From Planctomycetota bacterium (GTDB taxonomy: Bacteria > Planctomycetota > Planctomycetia > Pirellulales > Pirellulaceae): a DNA stretch of 64,000 bases. Location of the stretch: the NCBI GenBank assembly GCA_014238905.1, contig JABAAE010000012.1, positions 40,156 through 104,155 on the forward strand, given 5' to 3'. The translations under genes were made by a program, and so were the position numbers. The notes under the pieces are model-generated. The model was not told the DNA's origin. It worked only from the letters and a program-made list of their open reading frames with translations, and ran no database searches. Positions 8,332 to 17,474 of the stretch are shown piece by piece (positions within the stretch are counted from its first letter, which is position 1; every line of letters starts with the position of its first letter).

Positions 8332-9039
8332 TCAGTTGGGTGGGTTTAGTTGTCCAGCAAATATGTCATTTGTAGATCCGGACTGGGTTTGAAGACGATT
8401 GGCAAAAAACTGTTTCCATTGGCTCACACTTAAACCAATGTTCGCGTTGGTGACTTTCTCCAACGATTTCATCGACACGTATTGCAAGGCAGGTTCGGGC
8501 TCATTGAGAACCTGTGCGAGAGCGTCTTCGGTGGCGGTGCCAGGGAAGTTGCCAAGATTGCGAATGGCACTGGCCCGTACATCCTTATCGGTATCCGATC
8601 TCAAAACACGCAATAGCTCTTGGCCTGCGGTAGGAGTCTGACGTAGCGAGATAGCATTTAACGCGGCAATCCGGACTTCAGCTTCTGGATCCTCGAGCAT
8701 GCTTTTGAGAATCTGATCTGCTTTTTCGGTTTCGAATTCTCCCAATGCATAGGCAGCATCCACTCTAAGTTGAATGATCTTTTCGTTCTCAATCATCTTG
8801 GCCAGATTTTCGGCTGCATTTTCTTTTTCGGCCGCTGATAATCCGCCCGCTGACCGCGCCAGGGCCCTTAATTTGGATTTCCTTGCATGAACGGTTTCGG
8901 CAATAGCCTCATCGGCTTTCCATTGGGCTTGGACCCAGGGAAGATAATGCCCCGCTTTCCATAGTGGGCCTTCCGCGCACCCGCCGGCCAACGTCAGCGA
9001 AAGCATGAGAACGGAATATATCAATCGGCGATCTATCAA
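8332..9039 (-). CDS. HEAT-repeat lipoprotein
   Basis: 235 residues. A signal peptide with lipobox LAGGC predicts lipidation at Cys21. The mature part carries three or more HEAT-like helical pairs from about residue 85 to 200 (LRVDAAYALGEF, EVRIAALNAISL, DVRASAIRNLGNF, LQYVSMKSLEKV), a scaffold for protein contacts. No catalytic motif is visible. Probably anchored to a membrane facing the periplasm. The role is unknown; HEAT lipoproteins are frequent in planctomycetes. Confidence 0.8.
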   Translation of the reverse strand: MIDRRLIYSVLMLSLTLAGGCAEGPLWKAGHYLPWVQAQWKADEAIAETVHARKSKLRALARSAGGLSAAEKENAAENLAKMIENEKIIQLRVDAAYALGEFETEKADQILKSMLEDPEAEVRIAALNAISLRQTPTAGQELLRVLRSDTDKDVRASAIRNLGNFPGTATEDALAQVLNEPEPALQYVSMKSLEKVTNANIGLSVSQWKQFFANRLQTQSGSTNDIFAGQLNPPN

Positions 9040-9823
9040 GGCGGCACCATGTTGTATTTTGAAATTTGGTGGGAAGATATCAAAACCGATGCTGGCCCAA
9101 AAGATCGATTCTGTTTGGAAAAGTAGGTGCTGAATTGGGAATCGTTTTCCCGGGTCTGTGCGCTGATAGCTCCGACCGCCTCATCCATGCTCTGCCAGTC
9201 TTGATTGGATTCACCAACCAACTCAGATGAATCGGTCGAACGAAGCTTGTTGCAGATTTCTCATTTTGCCTATTCTTCCTATTTGCTCGATTAGGTTGGG
9301 TGACATGATTTGTTAAGCGGTTTTGGTAACGGTGGTGAGAGTAGAACCTGCCAGCGAAAGCGACGATCAGGGAACCACACGAATTCCCTTGTTGGATCCC
9401 TTGGGATGTTTTGCCCCTCCCAGACGGCCCGAAAAAGAAATTAAAATTATTGGAAGATGACTGTCTGGATGGAGGTTGTTTTGACTTCCCGAACCGAGTT
9501 TGGGGTGTCAGGCGGATGCCGCTTTCACCCACGGCGAAGGGTGAGGATGATTGGCAGGAGCATGGTAGATGCGCCGATTCTTGGGAAAAAAGTTCTCGGG
9601 GAATTTTTTTGAACGACAAACTTGTCCTGCCTGCTGTCCGCTCGCGTAGGTTGAAGCTTGAGATTTGCTACACCAAGGACGCAAAAGGACCGTTTCATGC
9701 AGCGGGCGCGTCTACTGCAAGCCAAACTCACCGTCAAGCAGGAATGGCAGACACTTGGGTTAGCGAATAAAATCAGTGGTGGTTCTTTGGATCTTCCTTT
9801 GCATTCCCGGTCAACGAATTGCC
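9040..9823. other. 784-bp gap upstream of dnaE, possibly transcribed
   Basis: No protein is called. A minus-strand open frame of 179 codons (9080-9619) has a Ser/Gln/Arg-rich product with no recognisable pattern. The plus strand contains a 6-bp hairpin TCACCC/GGGTGA at 9525-9544 and a T7 run at 9604-9610 preceded by a weak imperfect stem. These could belong to an unidentified RNA or to the dnaE leader. I recognise no RNase P, tmRNA or SRP RNA signature. Confidence 0.35.
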
Positions 9824-12800
9824 ATGACTTCCCGTTCATTTGTTCATCTGCATTGCCATAGCCATTTTAGTCTTTTGGATGGCGCGGGTTCCATTCCACG
9901 CTTGGTGGGCAGAGCAAAAGAACACGGTATGAATGCTTTGGCATTGACCGACCATGGCAATCTGCATGGGGCACTAGAGTTTTACCGGGAATGTCGAAGT
10001 CAGGATATTAATCCGATAATCGGGTATGAGGCTTATATTGCGCCCGGCGACCGGCGAATGAAATCGGGTGGCCCAGGAAAGGAATCTTCTTATCATTTGA
10101 CGCTGCTCTGTCAGAATCAAACCGGGTTCAAAAACTTAATCAAGATGGCCTCCGCGGCGAGTCTGGAGGGATTCTATTTCAAGCCGCGAATCGATAAAGA
10201 ACTCTTGGAACGATATCACGAAGGAATCATTTGCCTTAGCGGTTGTGTTTCCAGCGAATTCAGTCAGTCGATATTGCGAGGTGGCAACGGCGCTGAGGAG
10301 TCGCTTCAGAAATCCCGTGAGATTGCCGAGTGGTTTGGGAAGTTGTTTGGTGATCGCTACTTTATCGAGATCATGAATAACGGTCTTGATATTCAGCGAA
10401 TGCAACTGGAGGGTGCTGTCGATGTTTCCAAAGACGTCGGGATCCCGCTGGTGGCCACCAGCGATTGTCACTACGTCGACCAGTCCGATGCTGAAGCGCA
10501 GGATGTCATGTTGTGCATCAACACCGGGAGGTTTCGGACTGATACCAATCGCATGAAGATGGAAAATGACCAGTTCTATCTTCGATCCCAGGAGGATATG
10601 TATGGTTACTTTCCGGGATTGGAGGACGCCTGTTCCCGCAGCCAGGAAATCGCAGATCGGGTGGATATCGATTTGGAATTGGGTAAACGCCATTTCCCGG
10701 TTTACGATGACTTGGCTGGGAAAACACCGGACGAGTTATTGCGAGAGTTGTGTGAAAAAGGTCTACGCGAGAGATACGCTGACGCCCCGGAAATGTACAA
10801 AGATGGCATCCTCGCCGAGGTGGTTCTAAAAAGGCTCGACCGCGAGTTGGGAGTGATCGGTAAATTGGGTTTTCCCAATTACTTCTTGATTGTATGGGAC
10901 TTTGTTCGTCATTCCAGGGAGCTCGATATTCCAGCGACGGCCCGTGGCAGCGGCGTAGGAGCTCTTGTTTGCTATGCGCTCTATTTGAGCCATGTTTGCC
11001 CGATTAAATATGACTTGCTATTCGAAAGGTTCTTGGACGAAAGTCGTCTGGAAGCACCTGATATTGATATCGACTTCTGCAAGGAACGCCGGGGAGACGT
11101 GATCCGCTACGTCAAAGAAAAGTATGGTGAAGAAAGTGTGGCTCAAATTGGCACTTTTGGCACCCTGGCAGCTCGCGCGGCGATCAAGGATGTCGGCCGC
11201 GCTTTAGGCATTCCTTTGGCGAGGGTTAACCAGATAACAGGTATGGTGCCGGATGAATTGGGGATATCCCTTGATGATGCTTTGGAAAAAAGTGAGGAGT
11301 TAAAGGCAACCTATCAAAACGATGGAGAGATTCGCGAGCTACTGGACTTGGCTCGGAAAATAGAGGGTTTGGCACGTAACGTCGGGACCCACGCGGCTGC
11401 TGTTGTAATCGGAGACAAACCGCTCACAGAATATGTCCCGCTCGGCAGGGTGAGTGGGAAAGAGGATATTATTACCCAGTGGTCGATGAATGACGTAGAG
11501 GATGCTGGCCTTCTCAAAATGGATTTTCTTGGATTAAAGAACCTGACGGTTCTCTCCAAAGCGGTCGAGATGATAAAGCAAACCACCGGTGAACAGATCG
11601 ATCCGTTAAAATTTCCTTTGGATGACAAGGAGGTCTATGCCTTGTTGCAACGTGGGGAAACCAAGGGAGTTTTTCAGCTGGAGAGTGGTGGGATCCGGGA
11701 TCTCTTGCAAAAGATGAAGCCGGATCACTTCAATGATATTATCGCAACGGCTGCCCTTTATCGTCCTGGTCCGTTGGAGGGCGGCATGGTGCAGACGTAT
11801 ATCGACGTCAAGCATAAGCGTAAAGAGCCGGACTACGGACATCCTGTCTTGGAGGAAATCCTGTCCGAGACCAATGGTGTAATGGTTTACCAGGAACAGG
11901 TCATGAGAATCCTGAATCGTCTGGGAGGAATTCCTCTGGCTAAAGCCTATACCTGTATTAAAGCCATCTCCAAGAAAAAGGAGAAAATGATCGCCCAGAA
12001 TTATGAGGCATTCATTCAGGGTGCGGTTGGGAATGGGCTTGGAAAGAAGGAAGCTGAAGATTTCTGGGGCATGATATTGAAATTCGCTGGTTACGGCTTT
12101 AACAAAAGCCATTCCACCGCCTATGCGTTGATTGCTTACCAAACAGCCTACTTGAAGGCACATTATTCGGTGGAATTCATGGCGGCTTTATTGTCGGGGG
12201 ATATTCCCAACAGGAACTTTACCGGCAAAGACAAACTGGTCGAACATATGGAAGATTGTGTTCGCATGAACATCGAAGTTGTCCCTGCCTCGGTGAATAC
12301 TTCGGAGGTTGATTTTGCTGTTGGCGATGGAAAAATCTACTTCGGCATGTCAGCAATCAAAAGTTGTGGTGATAGCGCCGCCGAGGCATTGGTCGGTGAA
12401 CGAAAAGAAAACGGACCCTTTAAAGATCTGTTTGACATTTGTGAACGGGTTGAAGCATCGTCCTGTAACCGTTCCACGTTGGAAACGCTGGTCAAGGCAG
12501 GAGCAATGGATGCCTTCGGCCATAAACGGAGCCAATTGTTGGCCGTCCTTGACCGGGCGATTCAGGCCGGTGCAAGTGCCCAAGCCGATCGGCAAAGTGG
12601 TCAAATCAGCCTTTTCGGTGAAGAGGCCAAAACCAACGAAGAACCGGTTGATATGCCGGACATGGCCGAGATGTCTGACCGCGAGAAGTCACTTGCGGAG
12701 AAAGAGGTCCTTGGATTTTATCTAACCAGTCACCCACTGGCTGAATTTCGATCATCTCTTGATATGCACTGTTCCCATTCATCAGGAAATCTCGCTGGGA

Positions 12801-13360
12801 TGAAGGATCGATCTGATGCCACCCTGGGGGGAATGGCTTCTTCGTTAAAGTTTTCTAACGTCAAGAGGGCTCGAGAACCTGGAGCCAATACCCGTTACGT
12901 GATGTTCGACTTAGAGGATCTTGAGGGTTCGGTTCGTTGCATTTGTTGGCCGACCGAGTTTGAAAGAATAGGGCATCTGATCCAGGCTGATGCCGTTTTG
13001 ATCGTGGACGGAAAAGTAGACAAGCGGGGTGGTGATGAAGCTAACCTGGTTGTCAAGGAAGTCGTTCCCATCGATCAAATGCAGGAAAGAAATACGATCG
13101 GATTGACGATCAGAATTCAGGAAGGCGAACATCAGGAAGGTGTGTTTTCAAAAATTCAGGAAATTTTGCGGGGCTACCCCGGTAGCAAGAGTGTCAGCTT
13201 TTCCATCCAGCTGAAGGATCAGACTACCGTTCAGGTCAAGTCCCATAAAAAGGGAATTGAAATTCAACCTGAATTATGCGATCGGCTCGATGATCTCCTG
13301 GGAAAAGGGAACATCAAGCCGGTGTTTGCACGCACGCGGCCAAAGCGGGCTCGCGTCTGA
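9824..13360 (+). CDS. dnaE: DNA polymerase III subunit alpha (DnaE)
   Basis: 1,178 residues, usual DnaE length. This is the replicative polymerase. The N-terminal PHP domain has all nine metal-site residues known from DnaE1-type enzymes: H10, H12, D19, H44, E69, H91, C141, D214, H216. The PHP 3'-5' exonuclease is therefore probably active, unlike in E. coli. The palm has PDIDIDF with the catalytic Asp residues, and the motif GVxVYQEQVM and the FNKSHSxAYA element are present. A C-terminal OB fold follows (NTRYVMFDLEDLEGSVRC). ATG 9824 starts six residues before the conserved FVHLHCHS; upstream in-frame codons are ignored. A DEDDh exonuclease converges on it 74 bp downstream. Confidence 0.97.
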   Translation: MTSRSFVHLHCHSHFSLLDGAGSIPRLVGRAKEHGMNALALTDHGNLHGALEFYRECRSQDINPIIGYEAYIAPGDRRMKSGGPGKESSYHLTLLCQNQTGFKNLIKMASAASLEGFYFKPRIDKELLERYHEGIICLSGCVSSEFSQSILRGGNGAEESLQKSREIAEWFGKLFGDRYFIEIMNNGLDIQRMQLEGAVDVSKDVGIPLVATSDCHYVDQSDAEAQDVMLCINTGRFRTDTNRMKMENDQFYLRSQEDMYGYFPGLEDACSRSQEIADRVDIDLELGKRHFPVYDDLAGKTPDELLRELCEKGLRERYADAPEMYKDGILAEVVLKRLDRELGVIGKLGFPNYFLIVWDFVRHSRELDIPATARGSGVGALVCYALYLSHVCPIKYDLLFERFLDESRLEAPDIDIDFCKERRGDVIRYVKEKYGEESVAQIGTFGTLAARAAIKDVGRALGIPLARVNQITGMVPDELGISLDDALEKSEELKATYQNDGEIRELLDLARKIEGLARNVGTHAAAVVIGDKPLTEYVPLGRVSGKEDIITQWSMNDVEDAGLLKMDFLGLKNLTVLSKAVEMIKQTTGEQIDPLKFPLDDKEVYALLQRGETKGVFQLESGGIRDLLQKMKPDHFNDIIATAALYRPGPLEGGMVQTYIDVKHKRKEPDYGHPVLEEILSETNGVMVYQEQVMRILNRLGGIPLAKAYTCIKAISKKKEKMIAQNYEAFIQGAVGNGLGKKEAEDFWGMILKFAGYGFNKSHSTAYALIAYQTAYLKAHYSVEFMAALLSGDIPNRNFTGKDKLVEHMEDCVRMNIEVVPASVNTSEVDFAVGDGKIYFGMSAIKSCGDSAAEALVGERKENGPFKDLFDICERVEASSCNRSTLETLVKAGAMDAFGHKRSQLLAVLDRAIQAGASAQADRQSGQISLFGEEAKTNEEPVDMPDMAEMSDREKSLAEKEVLGFYLTSHPLAEFRSSLDMHCSHSSGNLAGMKDRSDATLGGMASSLKFSNVKRAREPGANTRYVMFDLEDLEGSVRCICWPTEFERIGHLIQADAVLIVDGKVDKRGGDEANLVVKEVVPIDQMQERNTIGLTIRIQEGEHQEGVFSKIQEILRGYPGSKSVSFSIQLKDQTTVQVKSHKKGIEIQPELCDRLDDLLGKGNIKPVFARTRPKRARV

Positions 13361-13434
13361 ACGAAGAAGATGCAAGACGGCCACTAAGTCGTTGGACTCA
13401 TGCAGTGAAACTTGCCGTCGTGGTTAATGGTAGC

Positions 13435-14001
13435 TTATTCTGATTGATGACGACCCTGGCCGATCAGCCATGCCAGGATTTTTGCCGTGTTCCATGCGTC
13501 GTCGACCCCACGATGCAGCGGCCCATCCAGTTGCCAGTCGAGGTGTTGGAATGCGGCATCCAGGTCCAGTTCCTTATCCAAACCAAGGGCAAGTGAAAAG
13601 AGTGTTTTCACGTTGAGATGCGTAGGGCCAAAGGGATAACGCAGTTTGTATTCATTGCAATTTCGCTGAAAATGGCTCCGGTCATAATCGCCCCAACTGG
13701 CCATGACTCTTTGACGAGACTGATATTCTTTCTCCAGAACGGCGCAGGCATTGGAAAGTGGTCGGGCTCTTTCCACCATTTCCGGTGTGATAGAAGTCAA
13801 TTGGGTGCAAAATTCGCCAATATGAGACTTCATCGGTTTGACCATGATGGCCCGTTTTTCCTCCCGCTGGAGGGTTTTGGGATCCAAAAGGCAAAGTCCC
13901 ACCTCGATGATTTCACTCATTTGACCACGTGCCGGATAGCCACCCTCCCAGCAAGTTGATTCGATATCAATGACGACGATTTTATCCAGAGAGCGTGCCA
14001 T
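13435..14001 (-). CDS. DEDDh 3'-5' exonuclease (DnaQ/ERI-1-like)
   Basis: 188 residues. It has the RNase T/DnaQ fold with D12 and E14 in IDIESTCWEGG, a middle Asp (D105, in WGDYDR) and H163-x3-D167 in HRGVDDA, so all four acidic residues and the general-base His are present. The 'ESTCWE' start resembles the ERI-1/KapD group, which acts on RNA or short nucleic acid ends, more than the polymerase epsilon subunit. Its convergent position next to dnaE makes a proofreading role tempting, but this is only positional evidence. The start ATG 14001 is directly before the first strand. Confidence 0.88.
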   Translation of the reverse strand: MARSLDKIVVIDIESTCWEGGYPARGQMSEIIEVGLCLLDPKTLQREEKRAIMVKPMKSHIGEFCTQLTSITPEMVERARPLSNACAVLEKEYQSRQRVMASWGDYDRSHFQRNCNEYKLRYPFGPTHLNVKTLFSLALGLDKELDLDAAFQHLDWQLDGPLHRGVDDAWNTAKILAWLIGQGRHQSE

Positions 14002-14057
14002 TCATTTTTCCGTCTGCGATTAATATAGGGAGGCAAATTGCCGGGTTCAGGATGGGG

Positions 14058-14903
14058 TCAACCGATATGGCAGTGCTCAAGCATGGCTTCGGGTGAACAG
14101 ACATAGCTGGTGTAAAAAGGACCAAACTCGGCATACTTGGCACTGGCTTCGTCAAACCGCATTTTGTAAACGATTTCCATCAGGAATTCCGGATTACGGG
14201 CCCAGAGAGTGACTCCCCATTCCCAGTCTTCCAACCCACATCCGACGGTAATGAGTTGGCTGACTTTACCCATGAATTTAATGCCACTTCGAGCATGTTC
14301 TGCCATGAGTTCATTTCGTTTGGAGAATGGCTCCATAAACCAGTTTTCACCGACATTACGTTTCTTGTTCATGGGGTAAAAACAGGTTGCTGGCCATTCT
14401 GGGAAGTCCGGTGTCAGGCGTTGACGGTTCATCACCGGTAAGCGAGCCTCGTACGCCTTCATTTTTGCATTATAGGATGGGCTGCCTTGGGATTCGCCTT
14501 CGCGGATGATTCGGTTGGAGTATTGCTCAACAGAAGGAACGTATTCCGAGATTTCTGAGAGGGATACGAATGAATAGGTTGGCACGATGGCTGGCCCTAA
14601 TGCACAGGCTAGGACCGATTGATGCACTCGGTCGATTACCAAAGGATCTGGGTCCATCAACATCAGCGAAAAATCGGCCTTATGACCGCTGACAATACTG
14701 GTTTGTAGTCGGCTACTGGCGTTTTCAGAGCCTGGATCGAGCACCTTTGCCAGTTCACCAGCGCCAGCGACCACTTGGTCAGCGGTCAGATTGGCAAGAA
14801 TGGACCGATCAAAAGAATAATAATAGTGTGTGCAATGCCAGCCGTTGGTGGGGATCAGTGAAGCGGGTGCTGCCTGATCGGTCATCGAAGGTCGCTGGTT
14901 CAT
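14058..14903 (-). CDS. hemQ: Coproheme decarboxylase HemQ (chlorite dismutase family)
   Basis: 281 residues. HemQ converts Fe-coproporphyrin III to heme b, the last step of the coproporphyrin-dependent pathway. The family's N-terminal WHCTHYYYSFDR segment, the YPMNKKR motif holding the catalytic Tyr, and the late GxxxWGVTLWARNP segment are present, with a long insertion typical of non-actinobacterial HemQ. The Arg that marks true chlorite dismutases was not identified, so heme synthesis is the better reading. ATG 14903 is chosen; a TTG at 14936 would add 11 residues. Cytosolic, no signal peptide. Confidence 0.85.
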   Translation of the reverse strand: MNQRPSMTDQAAPASLIPTNGWHCTHYYYSFDRSILANLTADQVVAGAGELAKVLDPGSENASSRLQTSIVSGHKADFSLMLMDPDPLVIDRVHQSVLACALGPAIVPTYSFVSLSEISEYVPSVEQYSNRIIREGESQGSPSYNAKMKAYEARLPVMNRQRLTPDFPEWPATCFYPMNKKRNVGENWFMEPFSKRNELMAEHARSGIKFMGKVSQLITVGCGLEDWEWGVTLWARNPEFLMEIVYKMRFDEASAKYAEFGPFYTSYVCSPEAMLEHCHIG

Positions 14904-15424
14904 ATTGAAACTGCCTGAGGAAATAAATGTGTTCAAAAAGGGATAGTCTGTTCTAAAAGAGACTTCGCGGTGTGGACTGCCGATCCGGATTATCAGAGAC
15001 GTGTCAAGATGTCTCCATTTACGCCGGCTCTTATTATCTTAACGAAGGAAGTCTTAGGGAGGAGTGGGGACACGCTGGAATCGCTGGGACAGGCCTGTCA
15101 TCACATGGTCTGATGGTGGCTGAGATGGACGGAGATATCGATTTTGGTTGCCGAAAATCTAGGAATGATGCTGATGTCAGGTCAGGCTGCAATAGAAGAG
15201 ATACAACCCCGATTACGAATCGCCGGTGCGAGTTGGAATTTGATACCAAAGTCGTGTTCCTTTTCGATCTGATCGGTATTGGATAGGGATCGAAAAAATT
15301 CCCAGCGAGGCAAAATGGATGTTAGGGTAGCCTGCCAGCGGTGAATAGGAATCCAGTATCACCAATGCGACATTTGATCATTCAGATTCACTGAGTCCTG
15401 TGAACGAATATGCGTTTCGTTCAG
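14904..15424. other. 521-bp gap between hemQ and the membrane-anchored protein
   Basis: This lies upstream of hemQ (minus strand) and downstream of the next minus-strand gene. A 104-codon plus-strand frame (14972-15286) has no recognisable product or ribosome site. No repeat or strong hairpin is seen. Confidence 0.4.
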
Positions 15425-16474
15425 TTATTTCAAGGCAACCTTGTGATTTTCGAGGTCGATTTGTTCGATAGGTTGCACTGGCCACAAGGTTGGTGGTGCG
15501 AATTCCAAAAGATCGAGCAATACCCGTATTTCAGAAATCACCCGAGATCGAGATGCATCGAGAGCACGCTGGTCTTCTTCGCTTGAGTCGGTGATTTCAA
15601 GGGAATAAAGGTCGTTAATGAGTCGATACATACTCGACTCACATTGACCGTAGTCCAATTCTGCCTGTTGGAATACGATCTCGACTCCATCGATGATTTC
15701 CATAACGAGAGTCTGCCGAACGTCGATCTGTTTCAACGTTTTCAGCTCAGCCATGATACGTTCCTTTGTGATCGTATCTCGGGCAAGTGTACCGAATGGA
15801 TTACTGTCTGAAACTATCTTTGTAGGTCGTTCGGACAACTGCTGATGACTTTTTCGACCCGCCTTATCATCTTTCCCCGTTTGTCGATCCAAAGGATGGC
15901 GGGGGTTGTCTTGTGGCAGCTCCAGTATTCTTTTTTGGCTGGCAAGTTGATGCTCGTTAAAGTAACGGCTGAACACGATATTTGGGTCGTTGCTCTTGAT
16001 TGGCGGGTGGGACTGAAGCTTGGGAGCCAGCAGGATCGAGGGGTTGCCAGACCGGTTTTGGGTTAGTCGATATCTTGCCTGCACGAAGGTAGTGGGCGTG
16101 GTGACTGGCGGTTCGAACGTAATCCGCATGTTGGAGAGGGCTCTCGAGAAACTCGTGATGGCGTTCAGGAGTTTTGACTTGGCAACTCTCTTTTCTGCCA
16201 AGACGGTCTGACTGTCGGCGGGTAGAAGCGCCAACATGATGTTGGATCGGCTCCCCGGAAGGGTCCGTCTCGGCGGGACTGGTTTCTTGATGGGATTCAT
16301 CACCACCAAGTTTCGACGCGGTTGGCTGATAACGAGCGGTTGAATCGCTGGCGCGATGATTTCGTCGTTTCGAAAAGTGGCGTCAGACTTGATCACGATT
16401 AAGCAGGCTACGAACATTACGCAGATCAGGTACGCTGCTAAAAACATCGGCAAACCCGACGAACGCATCTTCAT
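15425..16474 (-). CDS. Membrane-anchored protein of unknown function
   Basis: 349 residues, not recognised. One hydrophobic segment near the N-terminus (residues ~8-28, MFLAAYLICVMFVACLIVI) suggests a signal anchor with the rest outside the cytoplasm. The middle (~50-230) is Pro-, Arg- and Ser-rich and likely disordered. The C-terminal ~110 residues are acidic and predicted helical (LKTLKQIDVRQTLVMEIIDG ... RALDASRSRVISEIRVLLDLLEF), so perhaps the folded part. ATG 16474 and 16468 are both possible. It has no obvious partners nearby. Coding is supported by the clear segment structure only. Confidence 0.6.
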   Translation of the reverse strand: MKMRSSGLPMFLAAYLICVMFVACLIVIKSDATFRNDEIIAPAIQPLVISQPRRNLVVMNPIKKPVPPRRTLPGSRSNIMLALLPADSQTVLAEKRVAKSKLLNAITSFSRALSNMRITFEPPVTTPTTFVQARYRLTQNRSGNPSILLAPKLQSHPPIKSNDPNIVFSRYFNEHQLASQKRILELPQDNPRHPLDRQTGKDDKAGRKSHQQLSERPTKIVSDSNPFGTLARDTITKERIMAELKTLKQIDVRQTLVMEIIDGVEIVFQQAELDYGQCESSMYRLINDLYSLEITDSSEEDQRALDASRSRVISEIRVLLDLLEFAPPTLWPVQPIEQIDLENHKVALK

Positions 16475-16652
16475 TTTGAAACTCCAGTCATCGACACTAT
16501 CAGAACAATTTAACGTTCACTCTAAGGAGATCGGAGATAAGTGCTGTCACTTTGGAGTGAAAATCTGTTAAAAGGCGACGGTCAGGAAATTTGCCGTGGT
16601 TCGTTAGGGATATAACGAAATTGCAAAAAAAAACGTTTTCGCCGTTCTTTGA

Positions 16653-17129
16653 CTAGAACTGATGACTCGTTTCGACCGCGAATGAAAGTTTTTCCCGGAC
16701 TTCGTCGGTGGCGATGGTGCGGGCCAGTTCAAAACCTGAAACGGTCAACGAAAATTCTCGGTGCATGTGATGCATCACAAAACCGCCGAGGCAGAGTCGG
16801 CGAAATCCGTCGACGAATCGAATCGTTTGTTCGGGATCTGATTTGTTCTTGAATGATAGGAAATGATCAGGTTTATGCTCGACATGGACGGATAAGAACC
16901 GATCGACAGAGTCAAACGCATTTTTTTTTCCCGCGATTTCAACCACGCCTCGGTCTTTGGCAGCCAGCAGGATGGCCTTGGATTCCAGCGATAACTCCAC
17001 GATCAGCGGTTCGAAATATGACATTGACCGACCGCAAAGACGGGCTAATCCCATAATCGTCGCCGCTCCTTCTCCGAGGTCTTCCCACTTGAGTCCCTCT
17101 TCATCATCTGTTTTAAATCGTGGCAACAT
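16653..17129 (-). CDS. Conserved-looking protein of unknown function
   Basis: 158 residues, not recognised. It is soluble and compact, with regular alternation of hydrophobic and charged residues. It starts acidic (FKTDDEEGLKWEDLGEG) and contains a His-rich element (FVMHHMHREF) towards the end that could bind metal, although no known motif fits. ATG 17129 is the only sensible start. It lies 178 bp from the membrane-anchored protein on the same strand. Confidence 0.6.
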   Translation of the reverse strand: MLPRFKTDDEEGLKWEDLGEGAATIMGLARLCGRSMSYFEPLIVELSLESKAILLAAKDRGVVEIAGKKNAFDSVDRFLSVHVEHKPDHFLSFKNKSDPEQTIRFVDGFRRLCLGGFVMHHMHREFSLTVSGFELARTIATDEVREKLSFAVETSHQF

Positions 17130-17474
17130 TTTTGCGTAGGTGTTTGATACGGACAGGGACTGGATAAGGATCGTCTGGCTGAGGATAGTGAAAAACCGAA
17201 CGATCAGACGCTTCGCGATTGTCGTGTCCGGATGATTGATCCAGGTGGATTCTCATGTGAGTTGGACTCGGTGTTTCCACAGTCTAATTGTCGACCATAA
17301 GTTGAATTCGGTGCATTTTCAATAGGACCCTGTTCACGGTGCCGGTAGTCCGGTTATTGGAGTGATGCTGACTGAGAATCCGGTGACAACGTCCACCCAA
17401 TACATTTTAGGTTACCCATGTCGTATGAATCGGTGTCTATTCTATCCGGCCAGAAGAGCAGCCAACATCGCAGG
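17130..17474. other. 345-bp gap, nothing recognised
   Basis: This stretch lies upstream of the minus-strand unknown gene and downstream of the serine hydrolase. A 60-codon plus-strand frame (17362-17544) runs into the hydrolase antisense and is not credible. No repeat or terminator-like hairpin was seen. Confidence 0.4.

Noticed and set aside
9080..9619. 179-codon minus-strand frame before dnaE
   Set aside because: Ser/Gln/Asn/Arg-rich with no fold pattern; stop-free length can arise by chance.
13361..13434. GACGGC/GCCGTC inverted repeat between dnaE and the exonuclease
   Set aside because: The loop is about 40 bases and no T-run follows on either strand.
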